In this document: one piece after another, positions 53,959 through 64,000 of the stretch
Layout: each line of letters begins with the position of its first letter
Position numbering within the stretch: the first letter of the stretch is position 1
Assembly (NCBI GenBank): GCA_036496585.1
Contig: DASXLB010000030.1
Span: 1 to 64,000, forward strand
Length of the DNA stretch: 64,000 bases
Direction of reading: 5' to 3'
Source of the DNA: Vicinamibacterales bacterium
Lineage (GTDB): Bacteria; Acidobacteriota; Vicinamibacteria; Vicinamibacterales; 2-12-FULL-66-21
Notes under the pieces: generated by a model
What the model was told of the DNA's origin: nothing
Database searches by the model: none
What the model saw: only the letters and a program-made list of their open reading frames with translations
Made by a program: the position numbers and the translations under genes

Positions 53959-54466
53959 AGTACGCCCGAATGTCCGCCGCATCGACTTCGACGCTGACCG
54001 CCTGACCGATCAGATCGACCGAGAGCACGAGGCGGGCGTGGGCGCCCTTACGCGCCAGACGCCCGACTACCCCCTTCAACGGCCCGTGGACGACCTCCAC
54101 CATCGCCCCTTCGCGAATCAGCGGGCACGGATCGAACTGCAGCTCGCTCTGGACGAGCGTGCGGATCGACCGGATCTCATGGTCGGGAATCGGCGCGATC
54201 TCCCCGTCGAACGAGACGATGCTCACGACGCCCGTGCACTTGAGCACGGGGAGCCGATCGCGTCCGTCAAAATGCGCGAAGCAATAGCCGGGAAACAGCG
54301 GCCAGTCGATCTGCTTCTTCCGGTCCTTCCAGCGGCTCCAGCGGGTGATGGTCGGCAGAAACGCCTCCAGCCCCTTGCGCTCGAGCTGTTCCCTGACGAC
54401 CTGTTCATGACGCGACCGCGTCCAGATCGCGTACCACGCCTGCCTAGCCGACGGGCTCGACGGCAA
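53957..54466 (-). CDS. NusG-family transcription elongation factor (specialised paralogue)
   Basis: A 169-residue protein with an NGN domain (WYAIWTRSRHEQVVREQLER, then PLFPGYCFAHFDGRDRLPVLKCTGVV) and a C-terminal KOW motif (VEVVHGPLKGVVGRLARKG). The LFPGY strand and short linker resemble specialised NusG paralogues such as RfaH, UpxY and LoaP, rather than housekeeping NusG with its secE/rplK context. RfaH-like factors let polymerase run through long polysaccharide operons; an exporter of that kind lies at 61-63.5 kb. It overlaps the surA-like gene by 23 bp. Confidence 0.85.
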   Translation of the reverse strand: MPSSPSARQAWYAIWTRSRHEQVVREQLERKGLEAFLPTITRWSRWKDRKKQIDWPLFPGYCFAHFDGRDRLPVLKCTGVVSIVSFDGEIAPIPDHEIRSIRTLVQSELQFDPCPLIREGAMVEVVHGPLKGVVGRLARKGAHARLVLSVDLIGQAVSVEVDAADIRAY

Positions 54467-55493
54467 TCTGCTTCTCGTAGACCTTCTTCAGCTCCTGGTT
54501 CTTCCACTCGATGATGGCCTGCGTGCGCAGGCGGGCCAGGAACTTGTGCATCTCGGTCTGCGTCCGTTCGCCCGCCACTTTGTCGGCGATCAGGTCGCGG
54601 ACGCTGTCGAAGGGCTGCAGCGCCGCCGCCTTCATCGTTTCCAGCTTGAAGATCTGGTAGCCGCGCGCCGTGCGGATCGGCTGCGTGATCTCGCCCGGCT
54701 TCATCTTGTCGACCACCGCCTGCATTGTCGGCGACATGTCGTCGTGCGAGAAAGGACCGATCAGGCCGCCGTTGGCTTTCGACGGCGAGCTCGACCCCTC
54801 GGCGGCGAGCTTGGCGAAGTCCTCGGCGCGAAGGGCGCGCGCGCGGAGATCGTTGATCTTGGCGAGGGCGGCCTGGTCGGCAGCGGCGGTATCGCCGCCG
54901 GTGGTCGGAACCTCGACGAGGATCTCGCGGAGCGTGATTGCCGCCGCGTCCGTGAACTCCTCCGGATGCCGCTGATAGTACTGGCGCGCCTCTTCCTCGG
55001 TGATGGTCAGCTTCGAGCCGACTTCCTGCCGCTGCACCTGCTCGATGATCATCTGCTTCTCGAGGCTCTTGCGCAGGTCGTCGGGCGTCATGTTCTCCTG
55101 CGCGAGCGCTTCCTGAAACTTCTTGTCGTCCTGCAGCCCCTGCTCCTTGCGGATATTGGCGACGACCGCTTTGAACTGCTCGTCGGTCAGGTGCAGGTTG
55201 AGGTCCTTGCCGTGCTGCAGGAGCAGCAGCTGATCGATGGCGTCGACCAGCACCTGCGGGGTGATTTCCGCGAGCATCTTCTTGAGCTGCTCGTCGTTCT
55301 TCAGCAGGTTCGGGTCGACGTTCTGGCCGTTCAGACGCTGGCGCAGGACCGCCACCTGACGCTGTTCGAGCTCGGTCTTCGTGATGATGTCGCCGTTGAC
55401 TTTCACGAGCACCTGTTCGATCACTTCGGCGCGCGGCACGGCGCTCGAAGCCACGACCGCCGCCGCCGTCAACGCGAAAAGCAGTTTCTTCAT
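54444..55493 (-). CDS. surA: SurA-like periplasmic chaperone/peptidyl-prolyl isomerase
   Basis: A 349-residue protein with a signal peptide (MKKLLFALTAAAVVASSAVP). It has a SurA N-domain (VLVKVNGDIITKTELEQRQ...VDAIDQLLLLQHGKDL) and one parvulin domain at about 170-290 (ITEEEARQYYQRHPEEFT, ITLREILVEVP, DFAKLAAEGSSSPSKANGGL, MKPGEITQPIRTARGYQIFKL). E. coli SurA has two parvulin domains; this one has one. It probably escorts outer-membrane proteins. It begins 5 bp after mfd, and TAAAAT lies 10 nt before its ATG, so it may also have its own promoter. Confidence 0.85.
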   Translation of the reverse strand: MKKLLFALTAAAVVASSAVPRAEVIEQVLVKVNGDIITKTELEQRQVAVLRQRLNGQNVDPNLLKNDEQLKKMLAEITPQVLVDAIDQLLLLQHGKDLNLHLTDEQFKAVVANIRKEQGLQDDKKFQEALAQENMTPDDLRKSLEKQMIIEQVQRQEVGSKLTITEEEARQYYQRHPEEFTDAAAITLREILVEVPTTGGDTAAADQAALAKINDLRARALRAEDFAKLAAEGSSSPSKANGGLIGPFSHDDMSPTMQAVVDKMKPGEITQPIRTARGYQIFKLETMKAAALQPFDSVRDLIADKVAGERTQTEMHKFLARLRTQAIIEWKNQELKKVYEKQIAVEPVG

Positions 55494-55498
55494 TGTTT

Positions 55499-58966
<3,468 letters not shown>

Positions 58967-58997
58967 GACGAGGGTTCGTCGAACGCCGGAACCGTCA

Positions 58998-59003
58998 ATT
59001 ATG
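58998..59003 (-). promoter_or_regulatory. -10 box CATAAT upstream of mfd
   Basis: CATAAT on the minus strand 31 nt before the mfd ATG, giving a leader of roughly 24 nt. It is the only AT-rich element in the 224-bp gap between the amidohydrolase stop (59191) and the mfd start. Confidence 0.4.
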
Positions 59004-59190
59004 ACATGCCTGATGCCACGAGCAGGAGGCGCAATCGGCGGACCCGGAGCCGGGCCACTGACGAGGTGAGACGGTTTGCCCGAGGCAGCCCGGAGGGTTC
59101 CGCCCATTCCATTCACCCGGGGGCGGACGGCACCATCGACGCCGACGTCTCTGGTTCACTCTCGTTCAGGCGGCGGGGGACGCGGCGCCG

Positions 59191-60879
59191 CTACAGCCGA
59201 TAAACCGTCGATCCGCCGACGACCGTCTGGACGATCTGAATATCCTTGATTTTCGACGGATCCACCCCGTGCGGATCGTCGGCGAGCACGACGAAGTCGG
59301 CCAGCTTGCCCACAGCGATGGACCCCTTCTGCGTTTCCTCGTGCGAGGCGTAGGCGCCATTCAGCGTGCTCACCGTCAACGCCTCGTCGACCGAGATCCG
59401 CTGGTTGGCTCCCCACGTGGTGCCGTCCCACCCGGTGCGCGTCACCATCCCCTGGAGGCCCATCAACGGCGCAAACGGGCCGGGATGGAAATCGCTCCCC
59501 GCTGCGCATCGCACGCCGGCGTCGAGCAGCGTCCGGTAGGCCATCGCGTGCGTCATGAACGCCTCGCCGTAGAACGGGAACTTGTCGCTGTTGTAGTACG
59601 CGTAGGTCGAGAACAGCGCCGGCACCGCCCCGGCCGATTTGATGCGCCCGACGAGCTCGTCGTTGATCAACGTGCAATGGGTGATCTTCGGCCTGAGGTC
59701 GTGGCGCGGATACAGCTTCTGCGCCCGTTCGAACGCGGTCAGGTACTGCGCGATCGCCACGTCGCCATTGGCGTGGCAGTTCACCTGGATGCCGGCACGA
59801 TGCACGCGCTCGACCCAGGTGTTGCAGTCGTCCTGCGATTCCGTGACGTTGCCCGTGTAGCCGTGCTGACCGGGATAGGGGAAGCTCAGAGCCATCGTGC
59901 GTTCGGAAAACGACCCGTCGAGCACGTGCTCACTGGTCGCGCCGAACCTGATCCACTCGTCGCCGAAGCCGGTCTCGATGCCGCTTGCGATCATGTTCTC
60001 GAGCACGCGACCGTTGGCCTCGTAGCTGACGCGATGCAGGAGCTCGCCGCGCGCGCGCACGTCCTGCATCGCAGTCAGGTCGCCTCCCTGATGGTGAACG
60101 CTGGTCAGACCGTAGCGCGCGAACTGCTTGGAAATGTGCGCGATGCCGTTGCGTTCGCGCTGGGCCTGCTCCGCCGCCCCATAGGTCGGCCGCGTCCCGA
60201 CAGTGTTGAACACGGCGCGCGCGAGATCCGTCACGCGCCCGTTGAGGTCGCCGCCGGCGTCGTGGTCGAACGTGCCGCCTGCGGGGTTCGGCGTCTCTCT
60301 GGTCACCTTCGCGAGTGCGAAGGCGCGTGAGTTGTAGAACGAGGTGTGGCCGCCGCGATGGTGGACGACGACCGGATGCTCCGTCGAGACGCGATCCAGA
60401 TCCGCGGCGTTCAACGGTCGCTTGTCCTTCACCTTGGTATCGTCGTGGAAGTAGCCTTCCACCCACGTGCCTGGCGCGACCTCACTCGCCTTCGCTTTCA
60501 GCTTGTCGACGATGCTCTGGATGGTGACGAATTCGACCTCGAAGGGATTGCCGACGAGCACCTCGTAGAGCAGCATCGTGCCGCCGGCGTGGTTGTGCGC
60601 ATCGATGAAGCCGGGGACCAGGGTCATGCCTTTCGCGTCGAACGTCCGGGTGCGTGCGCCAGTCAACGCTCGCATCTCAGCGGTGCTGCCGAGCGCCGCG
60701 AACCGGCTGCCCGCCACCGCGAAGGCCTCGGCGCGAGGGCGGACTCCATCCATCGTGTAGACGCGGGCGTTGTAGACGACCAGATCCGGGTCGATCGGCG
60801 CGAGCCCGCGGAACGGCCGCGCCAGCAATCCCGCCGTCGCCAGTCCCATGAACTCCCGGCGTGTCTGTGCTCTGCGCAT
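59191..60879 (-). CDS. Amidohydrolase (YtcJ-type, amidohydrolase 3 family), Tat-exported
   Basis: A 562-residue protein with a twin-arginine signal (TRREFMGLATAGLLA). The metal-dependent hydrolase fold is marked by VPGFIDAHNHAGG (about 89), HHRGGHTSF, QVNCHANGDVA, THCTLINDEL, GSDFHPGPFAPLMGLQ and a C-terminal GKLADFVVLADDP. Family members hydrolyse amides or act on formamide-like substrates; the substrate is unknown. TAGAAT lies 8 nt before the ATG, overlapping the stop of the upstream heptose adenylyltransferase, so it has its own leaderless promoter. Confidence 0.88.
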   Translation of the reverse strand: MRRAQTRREFMGLATAGLLARPFRGLAPIDPDLVVYNARVYTMDGVRPRAEAFAVAGSRFAALGSTAEMRALTGARTRTFDAKGMTLVPGFIDAHNHAGGTMLLYEVLVGNPFEVEFVTIQSIVDKLKAKASEVAPGTWVEGYFHDDTKVKDKRPLNAADLDRVSTEHPVVVHHRGGHTSFYNSRAFALAKVTRETPNPAGGTFDHDAGGDLNGRVTDLARAVFNTVGTRPTYGAAEQAQRERNGIAHISKQFARYGLTSVHHQGGDLTAMQDVRARGELLHRVSYEANGRVLENMIASGIETGFGDEWIRFGATSEHVLDGSFSERTMALSFPYPGQHGYTGNVTESQDDCNTWVERVHRAGIQVNCHANGDVAIAQYLTAFERAQKLYPRHDLRPKITHCTLINDELVGRIKSAGAVPALFSTYAYYNSDKFPFYGEAFMTHAMAYRTLLDAGVRCAAGSDFHPGPFAPLMGLQGMVTRTGWDGTTWGANQRISVDEALTVSTLNGAYASHEETQKGSIAVGKLADFVVLADDPHGVDPSKIKDIQIVQTVVGGSTVYRL

Positions 60880-60887
60880 GCGCGGCG

Positions 60888-60893
60888 ATTCTA
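60888..60893 (-). promoter_or_regulatory. -10 box TAGAAT overlapping the rfaE2 stop codon
   Basis: TAGAAT on the minus strand, 8 nt before ATG 60879. Its first three bases are the TAG stop of the upstream gene. Confidence 0.45.
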
Positions 60894-61361
60894 ATGCGAT
60901 CGTGTTCGCTTGACGCGCTCGATGATCGCGCTCGTCGAGAAGCCCTGCTCGACCGGCTCCAGAATCACCCGGCCGCCACGCGCTTCCACGGTGTCGCGAC
61001 CGACGATGTTGTCGGGCGCCCAGTCGGCCCCCTTGACGAGGACGTCCGGCTGCACACGACGGATGATCTCGGCCGGCGTGTCCTCGTCGAAGATCGACAC
61101 GGCGTCGACGCAGGCCAGCGCCTCGAGCACTTCGGCGCGTTCCGCCTGCGGGTTGATCGGCCGCGACGGGTCCTTGTAGTGCCGCACCGACTCGTCAGAG
61201 TTCAGTCCGACGATGAGCAGGTCCCCGTGGCGGCGCGCCGCCTGCAGGTAGCGGACGTGCCCTGGATGAAGAATGTCGAACGTGCCGTTGGTGAACACGA
61301 CCCGCCTGCCGGCGGCGCGCGCCTCGGCCACGAAGCGGCTCAGCGCGTCAGCGTCCAGCAT
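60891..61361 (-). CDS. rfaE2: D-glycero-beta-D-manno-heptose 1-phosphate adenylyltransferase (RfaE C-domain type)
   Basis: A 156-residue cytidylyltransferase-fold enzyme. [20 protein letters not shown] (about 23-42) holds the HxGH motif, followed by [31 protein letters not shown] and the C-terminal [10 protein letters not shown]. This is the adenylyltransferase half of HldE/RfaE as a free-standing protein; it makes ADP-heptose for lipopolysaccharide core or S-layer glycans. No kinase half is adjacent. It overlaps the Wzt-like gene by 14 bp, tying it to the surface-polysaccharide operon. Confidence 0.88.
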   Translation of the reverse strand: MLDADALSRFVAEARAAGRRVVFTNGTFDILHPGHVRYLQAARRHGDLLIVGLNSDESVRHYKDPSRPINPQAERAEVLEALACVDAVSIFDEDTPAEIIRRVQPDVLVKGADWAPDNIVGRDTVEARGGRVILEPVEQGFSTSAIIERVKRTRSH

Positions 61362-62739
61362 CCTTGAACTTTATGCCGCCCGAGAACCGCCATGTGTGTC
61401 GCGGACGATAGATGCCGACGTCCTTGGCGCGTGACTTGACGCGAAAGGTGTAGAGCAGGCGATGGTAATCGTAGGGGAAGCCGTCGAACTTGTGGACGGC
61501 GACGTCCATTTTGTAAGTGCCTTCGACGAGATCGAGCGCCTCGATCGCGAACGTCACCTCGGCATCGCCACTCAGCTTCTCGCCAGCCAATTCAGCCAGC
61601 GTCGTGTTGGTGCCGTAGACGCAGATCCCCTCGGCGTTGAAGATGCCGATGCCGAACACGAAGTCGTCCACCGCAATCGGCGCCCTGGCGCGGATACGGA
61701 CGTCCATCGGGCTGCCGGTCTGAAAGACATGCCCCGGCTGACCGTCGGCGCTGATGAAGGCCACCTCGGCGATTTCGACTTCACGCGATCCCCAGCGTCC
61801 TTCGGTGGCGCGGAACATGTCGTCGGGCTCGCCGCTGGCGGCAACGGGATCAGCTGGCAGATCGGCGGCAGGCGTCTCGGCGACTGCGGCGGTGTCGCGC
61901 GCCCTGGCGTCGGTTGCGGCAAGTTCCTGCTCTTCGCGCTGCTCGATGTCGGTGAGGTAGGCGCCGACGATGCGCTTGGGATCCCCGGAGCCCTTGATCC
62001 GCCCGCCGTCGAGCCACAGCGCCTCGTCGCAGAAGCGCTCGACCATCCCAAGTGAGTGCGTCACCAGCAGGATGGTCCGGCCGCGCCGCTTGAACTCGGC
62101 GAACTTGTCGAGGCACTTGTGCGTGAAGCCCTCGTCGCCGACGGCGAGCACCTCGTCGACCAGCAGGACATCGGGATCGACGTGGATCGCCACGGCGAAA
62201 CCAAGCCGCATGTACATGCCGGACGAATAGGTCTTGACCGGCGCGTCGATGAACTCCTGCAGCTCGGCGAACTCGACGATCTCGTCGAAGCGCTCCGCGA
62301 CCTGACGCTTGGTCAGGCCGAGCATGATGCCGTTGATGAAGACGTTCTCGCGGCCGGAGATCTCGGGGTGGAAGCCGGCCCCGAGCTCGATCAACGCCGA
62401 CACGCGGCCGTGGACCTGGACGGTGCCGATCGACGGCTTGCTGATGCCGGCCACCAGTTTGAGCAGCGTGCTCTTGCCTGAGCCGTTGCGGCCGATGACG
62501 CCGAGCGTCCGGCCGCGCGGGACGGTCAGACTCACATCGTTGAGCGCGGTGAAGGTCTCGTCGGGTCGAAGGTTCTTGATCAGGCTGCGGCTCAGCAGCG
62601 CGCTCTTCAGCGTCGCGAACTGCTTGCGGTGACTGAAGCGGCGGTAAATCTTGGAGACGCGCGCCACTTCGATCGCAGGCTTCGCTCGTGGACCGGTGTC
62701 CGGCGCCCGCTGCCCGATGCCCGACGTGCGATCGTCCAT
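61348..62739 (-). CDS. Polysaccharide ABC exporter ATPase with C-terminal carbohydrate-binding domain (Wzt-like)
   Basis: A 463-residue protein. The ABC domain at about 25-270 has Walker [17 protein letters not shown], signature [14 protein letters not shown], Walker [16 protein letters not shown] and [13 protein letters not shown]. The region at about 320-460 is a beta-sandwich like the Wzt C-terminal domain that recognises the end of the O-antigen chain ([47 protein letters not shown]). With the permease it exports a finished lipid-linked glycan. ATG overlaps the permease stop by one base. Confidence 0.92.
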   Translation of the reverse strand: MDDRTSGIGQRAPDTGPRAKPAIEVARVSKIYRRFSHRKQFATLKSALLSRSLIKNLRPDETFTALNDVSLTVPRGRTLGVIGRNGSGKSTLLKLVAGISKPSIGTVQVHGRVSALIELGAGFHPEISGRENVFINGIMLGLTKRQVAERFDEIVEFAELQEFIDAPVKTYSSGMYMRLGFAVAIHVDPDVLLVDEVLAVGDEGFTHKCLDKFAEFKRRGRTILLVTHSLGMVERFCDEALWLDGGRIKGSGDPKRIVGAYLTDIEQREEQELAATDARARDTAAVAETPAADLPADPVAASGEPDDMFRATEGRWGSREVEIAEVAFISADGQPGHVFQTGSPMDVRIRARAPIAVDDFVFGIGIFNAEGICVYGTNTTLAELAGEKLSGDAEVTFAIEALDLVEGTYKMDVAVHKFDGFPYDYHRLLYTFRVKSRAKDVGIYRPRHTWRFSGGIKFKDAGR

Positions 62740-63539
62740 CAGACTTCCTCGGCGAACGAATCGCGCAGGCGGTCGAAAATCCAGTAGCCGAACAGGAAGA
62801 ACACGACCGAGATCGCACCGAGCACGAGCAGCCACTTGAGGTGACCGACCGGGCCTTCGAAGAACAGGATCTCCTGATAGGTGATGACCAGGTGCGTGAA
62901 CGGATTCAGCCGCAGCACCGCGCCCTGCCAGGTGCCTTCCGGAAACATGAAATAGGGGTAGATGATCGGCGTGCCGAAGAACCAGAACGTGATCAGGTTC
63001 GACAGGATGTCCCTGATGTCGCGGAAATGTACGGTCAGCGCCGACAGCAGGAGCGCGAATCCCGTCGTCAGCACCAGCTGGACGAGCACGACCAGCGGGA
63101 AGATCGCCAGCTCGCTCGCATGCAGCGGGCGCCGGTAGTAGATGAGGAAGCCAGCCAGGATCACCAGCCCAAAGAAGAAGTGGATCATGTTCGCCAGCAC
63201 CGTGACGATCGGCAGTACTTCGGCGGGGAACAGGACCTTCTTGATCAGATTGCCGCCTGAGATCAGCACACTGGCCGACTCCAGCAGCGACGAAGCGAAC
63301 CACGTCCACGGCAGGATGCCGCAGAACATGAACAGCGCATACGGCTTCAGACGCGGATCGTTCGATCCGGGCATCACGAAGGTGAACACGAACGTGTAGA
63401 CCAGCAGCAGGAGCAGCGGGTTGATGAACGACCAGAAGAAGCCCAGCACCGAGCCGCGGTAACGTGCCTTCAGCTCGCGGGCGACCAGGCTCTGGATCAG
63501 GCCACGGTAGCGCGGCAGCTGCGCCAGGTTATGGAGCAT
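62739..63539 (-). CDS. Polysaccharide ABC exporter permease (Wzm/TagG-like)
   Basis: A 266-residue ABC-2-type membrane protein with six helices. The N-terminal amphipathic stretch VARELKARYRGSVLGFFWSF is typical of Wzm/TagG/KpsM permeases. Helical segments include LLLLLVYTFVFTFVM, PWTWFASSLLESASVLISG, MIHFFFGLVILAGFLIYY and the C-terminal WLLVLGAISVVFFLFGYWIF. It forms the channel for glycan export with the Wzt-like ATPase encoded next. The start overlaps the upstream phosphatase gene by 11 bp. Confidence 0.92.
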   Translation of the reverse strand: MLHNLAQLPRYRGLIQSLVARELKARYRGSVLGFFWSFINPLLLLLVYTFVFTFVMPGSNDPRLKPYALFMFCGILPWTWFASSLLESASVLISGGNLIKKVLFPAEVLPIVTVLANMIHFFFGLVILAGFLIYYRRPLHASELAIFPLVVLVQLVLTTGFALLLSALTVHFRDIRDILSNLITFWFFGTPIIYPYFMFPEGTWQGAVLRLNPFTHLVITYQEILFFEGPVGHLKWLLVLGAISVVFFLFGYWIFDRLRDSFAEEV

Positions 63540-64000
63540 CGATCTGGATGACGAGCACGGTCACGTTGTCGGGGCCACCCCCGTCGTTCGCCGCGGTGAC
63601 CAGCCGGTCGCATATCTCCTGCAGCGTCAGCGTGGCATCCGAGAGGATCCGCTCGATCGCGTCGTGCGCGACCACCCCCGACAAGCCGTCGGAGCAGATC
63701 AGCAGGCGCTCCCCCTGGTGGGGCGTCAGCTCGATGGTGTCGATGTCCGGATCGCTCCCGCCAGAGAGCGCGCGGGTCACGACGTTGCGCCACGGATGCT
63801 GCCGCGCCGCCGCTGACGTCATCGTCCCGGCCCGTACCTGCTCTTCCACCCACGAGTGATCGTCGGTGATCTGGTGCAGCGTGCCGCCGTTGGTGACGTC
63901 GAGCGCGTAGACGCGGCTGTCGCCGACGTGCGCCACGCAGGCGCTGTGCGGGCCGGCCAGCACCGCCGACGCCGTGGTGGCCATCCCGCGCAGGTCGGAC
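63529..64000 (-). CDS. PP2C-type Ser/Thr protein phosphatase (partial, N-terminus outside window)
   Basis: The visible 156 residues are the C-terminal part of a PPM/PP2C phosphatase: SDLRGMATTASAVL, CVAHVGDSRVYALD, QITDDHSWVEEQVRAG, VVTRALSGGSDPDIDT, LLICSDGLSGVVAHDAI and DGGGPDNVTVLVIQID. The metal-binding aspartates of the SDG and GPDN motifs are present. These enzymes reverse Ser/Thr kinase signalling. The frame is open through base 64000, so the start lies beyond. It overlaps the exporter permease by 11 bp, suggesting that glycan export and Ser/Thr phosphorylation signalling are cotranscribed. Confidence 0.9.
   Translation of the reverse strand, partial: SDLRGMATTASAVLAGPHSACVAHVGDSRVYALDVTNGGTLHQITDDHSWVEEQVRAGTMTSAAARQHPWRNVVTRALSGGSDPDIDTIELTPHQGERLLICSDGLSGVVAHDAIERILSDATLTLQEICDRLVTAANDGGGPDNVTVLVIQIDAP

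Noticed and set aside
58967..59116. A 50-codon GTG-initiated extension of mfd
   Set aside because: Low-complexity Pro/Gly sequence with no Mfd similarity; ATG 58966 gives the normal length.

Overview
The window is one contiguous chromosomal stretch of a GC-rich, Gram-negative-type bacterium. The best guess is an acidobacterium, possibly of the Vicinamibacteria type. Supporting signs are the soil/acidobacterial-type VWFA protein, secreted and cytosolic M49 peptidases side by side, many Tat- or Sec-exported hydrolases, an OmpA-family protein, a Wzm/Wzt polysaccharide exporter and the codon bias. This assignment is inference from gene content. I see no rRNA, tRNA, CRISPR array, transposase or prophage, and coding density is high throughout.

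Layout. 1-6.5 kb: truncated amine oxidase, divergent class A beta-lactamase-like hydrolase, nucleotidyltransferase, a UvrA paralogue and an LD-carboxypeptidase. 6.5-19.8 kb: peptidase/chaperone operon (secreted M49, cytosolic M49, HEAT-cyclophilin), an MBL/beta-CASP nuclease with a PLP desulfhydrase, an MTHFR-like protein, two aminotransferases, an SDR and DoxX. 19.8-27.1 kb: M16 pair (one active, one inactive), ECF sigma/FecR/secreted protein operon, OmpA and VWFA proteins. 27-37 kb: aminotransferase, AI-2E-type permease, KBL-type synthase, SpoIIE phosphatase, M1 peptidase, orphan nuoG with ccdA. 37-53 kb: signalling-rich region (ankyrin, lipid kinase, GAF, PDZ, GAF-GAF-SpoIIE, hybrid kinase, FliA-like sigma, mini-DHp protein, HTH, NtrC regulator), with a FabZ-like protein that lacks its histidine and a highly repetitive basic protein. 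53-64 kb: mfd-surA-nusG-like-dus operon, amidohydrolase, and an operon with a PP2C phosphatase, polysaccharide ABC exporter and heptose-phosphate adenylyltransferase.

The most notable observation is at 45530-46039. A PCYCGC-motif lipoprotein gene is interrupted by an in-frame TGA exactly where the family has the first cysteine of a CxxC (so UxxC). The frame continues for 46 family-like codons, a SECIS-like hairpin follows the TGA at the right distance, and the extended frame ends in a GTGA overlap with the next gene, a sensor kinase. This looks like a selenoprotein.

Two further genome-scale patterns stand out. Many genes have a TANNNT box only 6-10 nt before the start codon, which implies leaderless mRNAs, and these boxes sometimes overlap on both strands to make divergent promoters. 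A dispersed hairpin repeat with the core GGGAGTCCGAGG occurs five times, four of them immediately 5' of a start codon.
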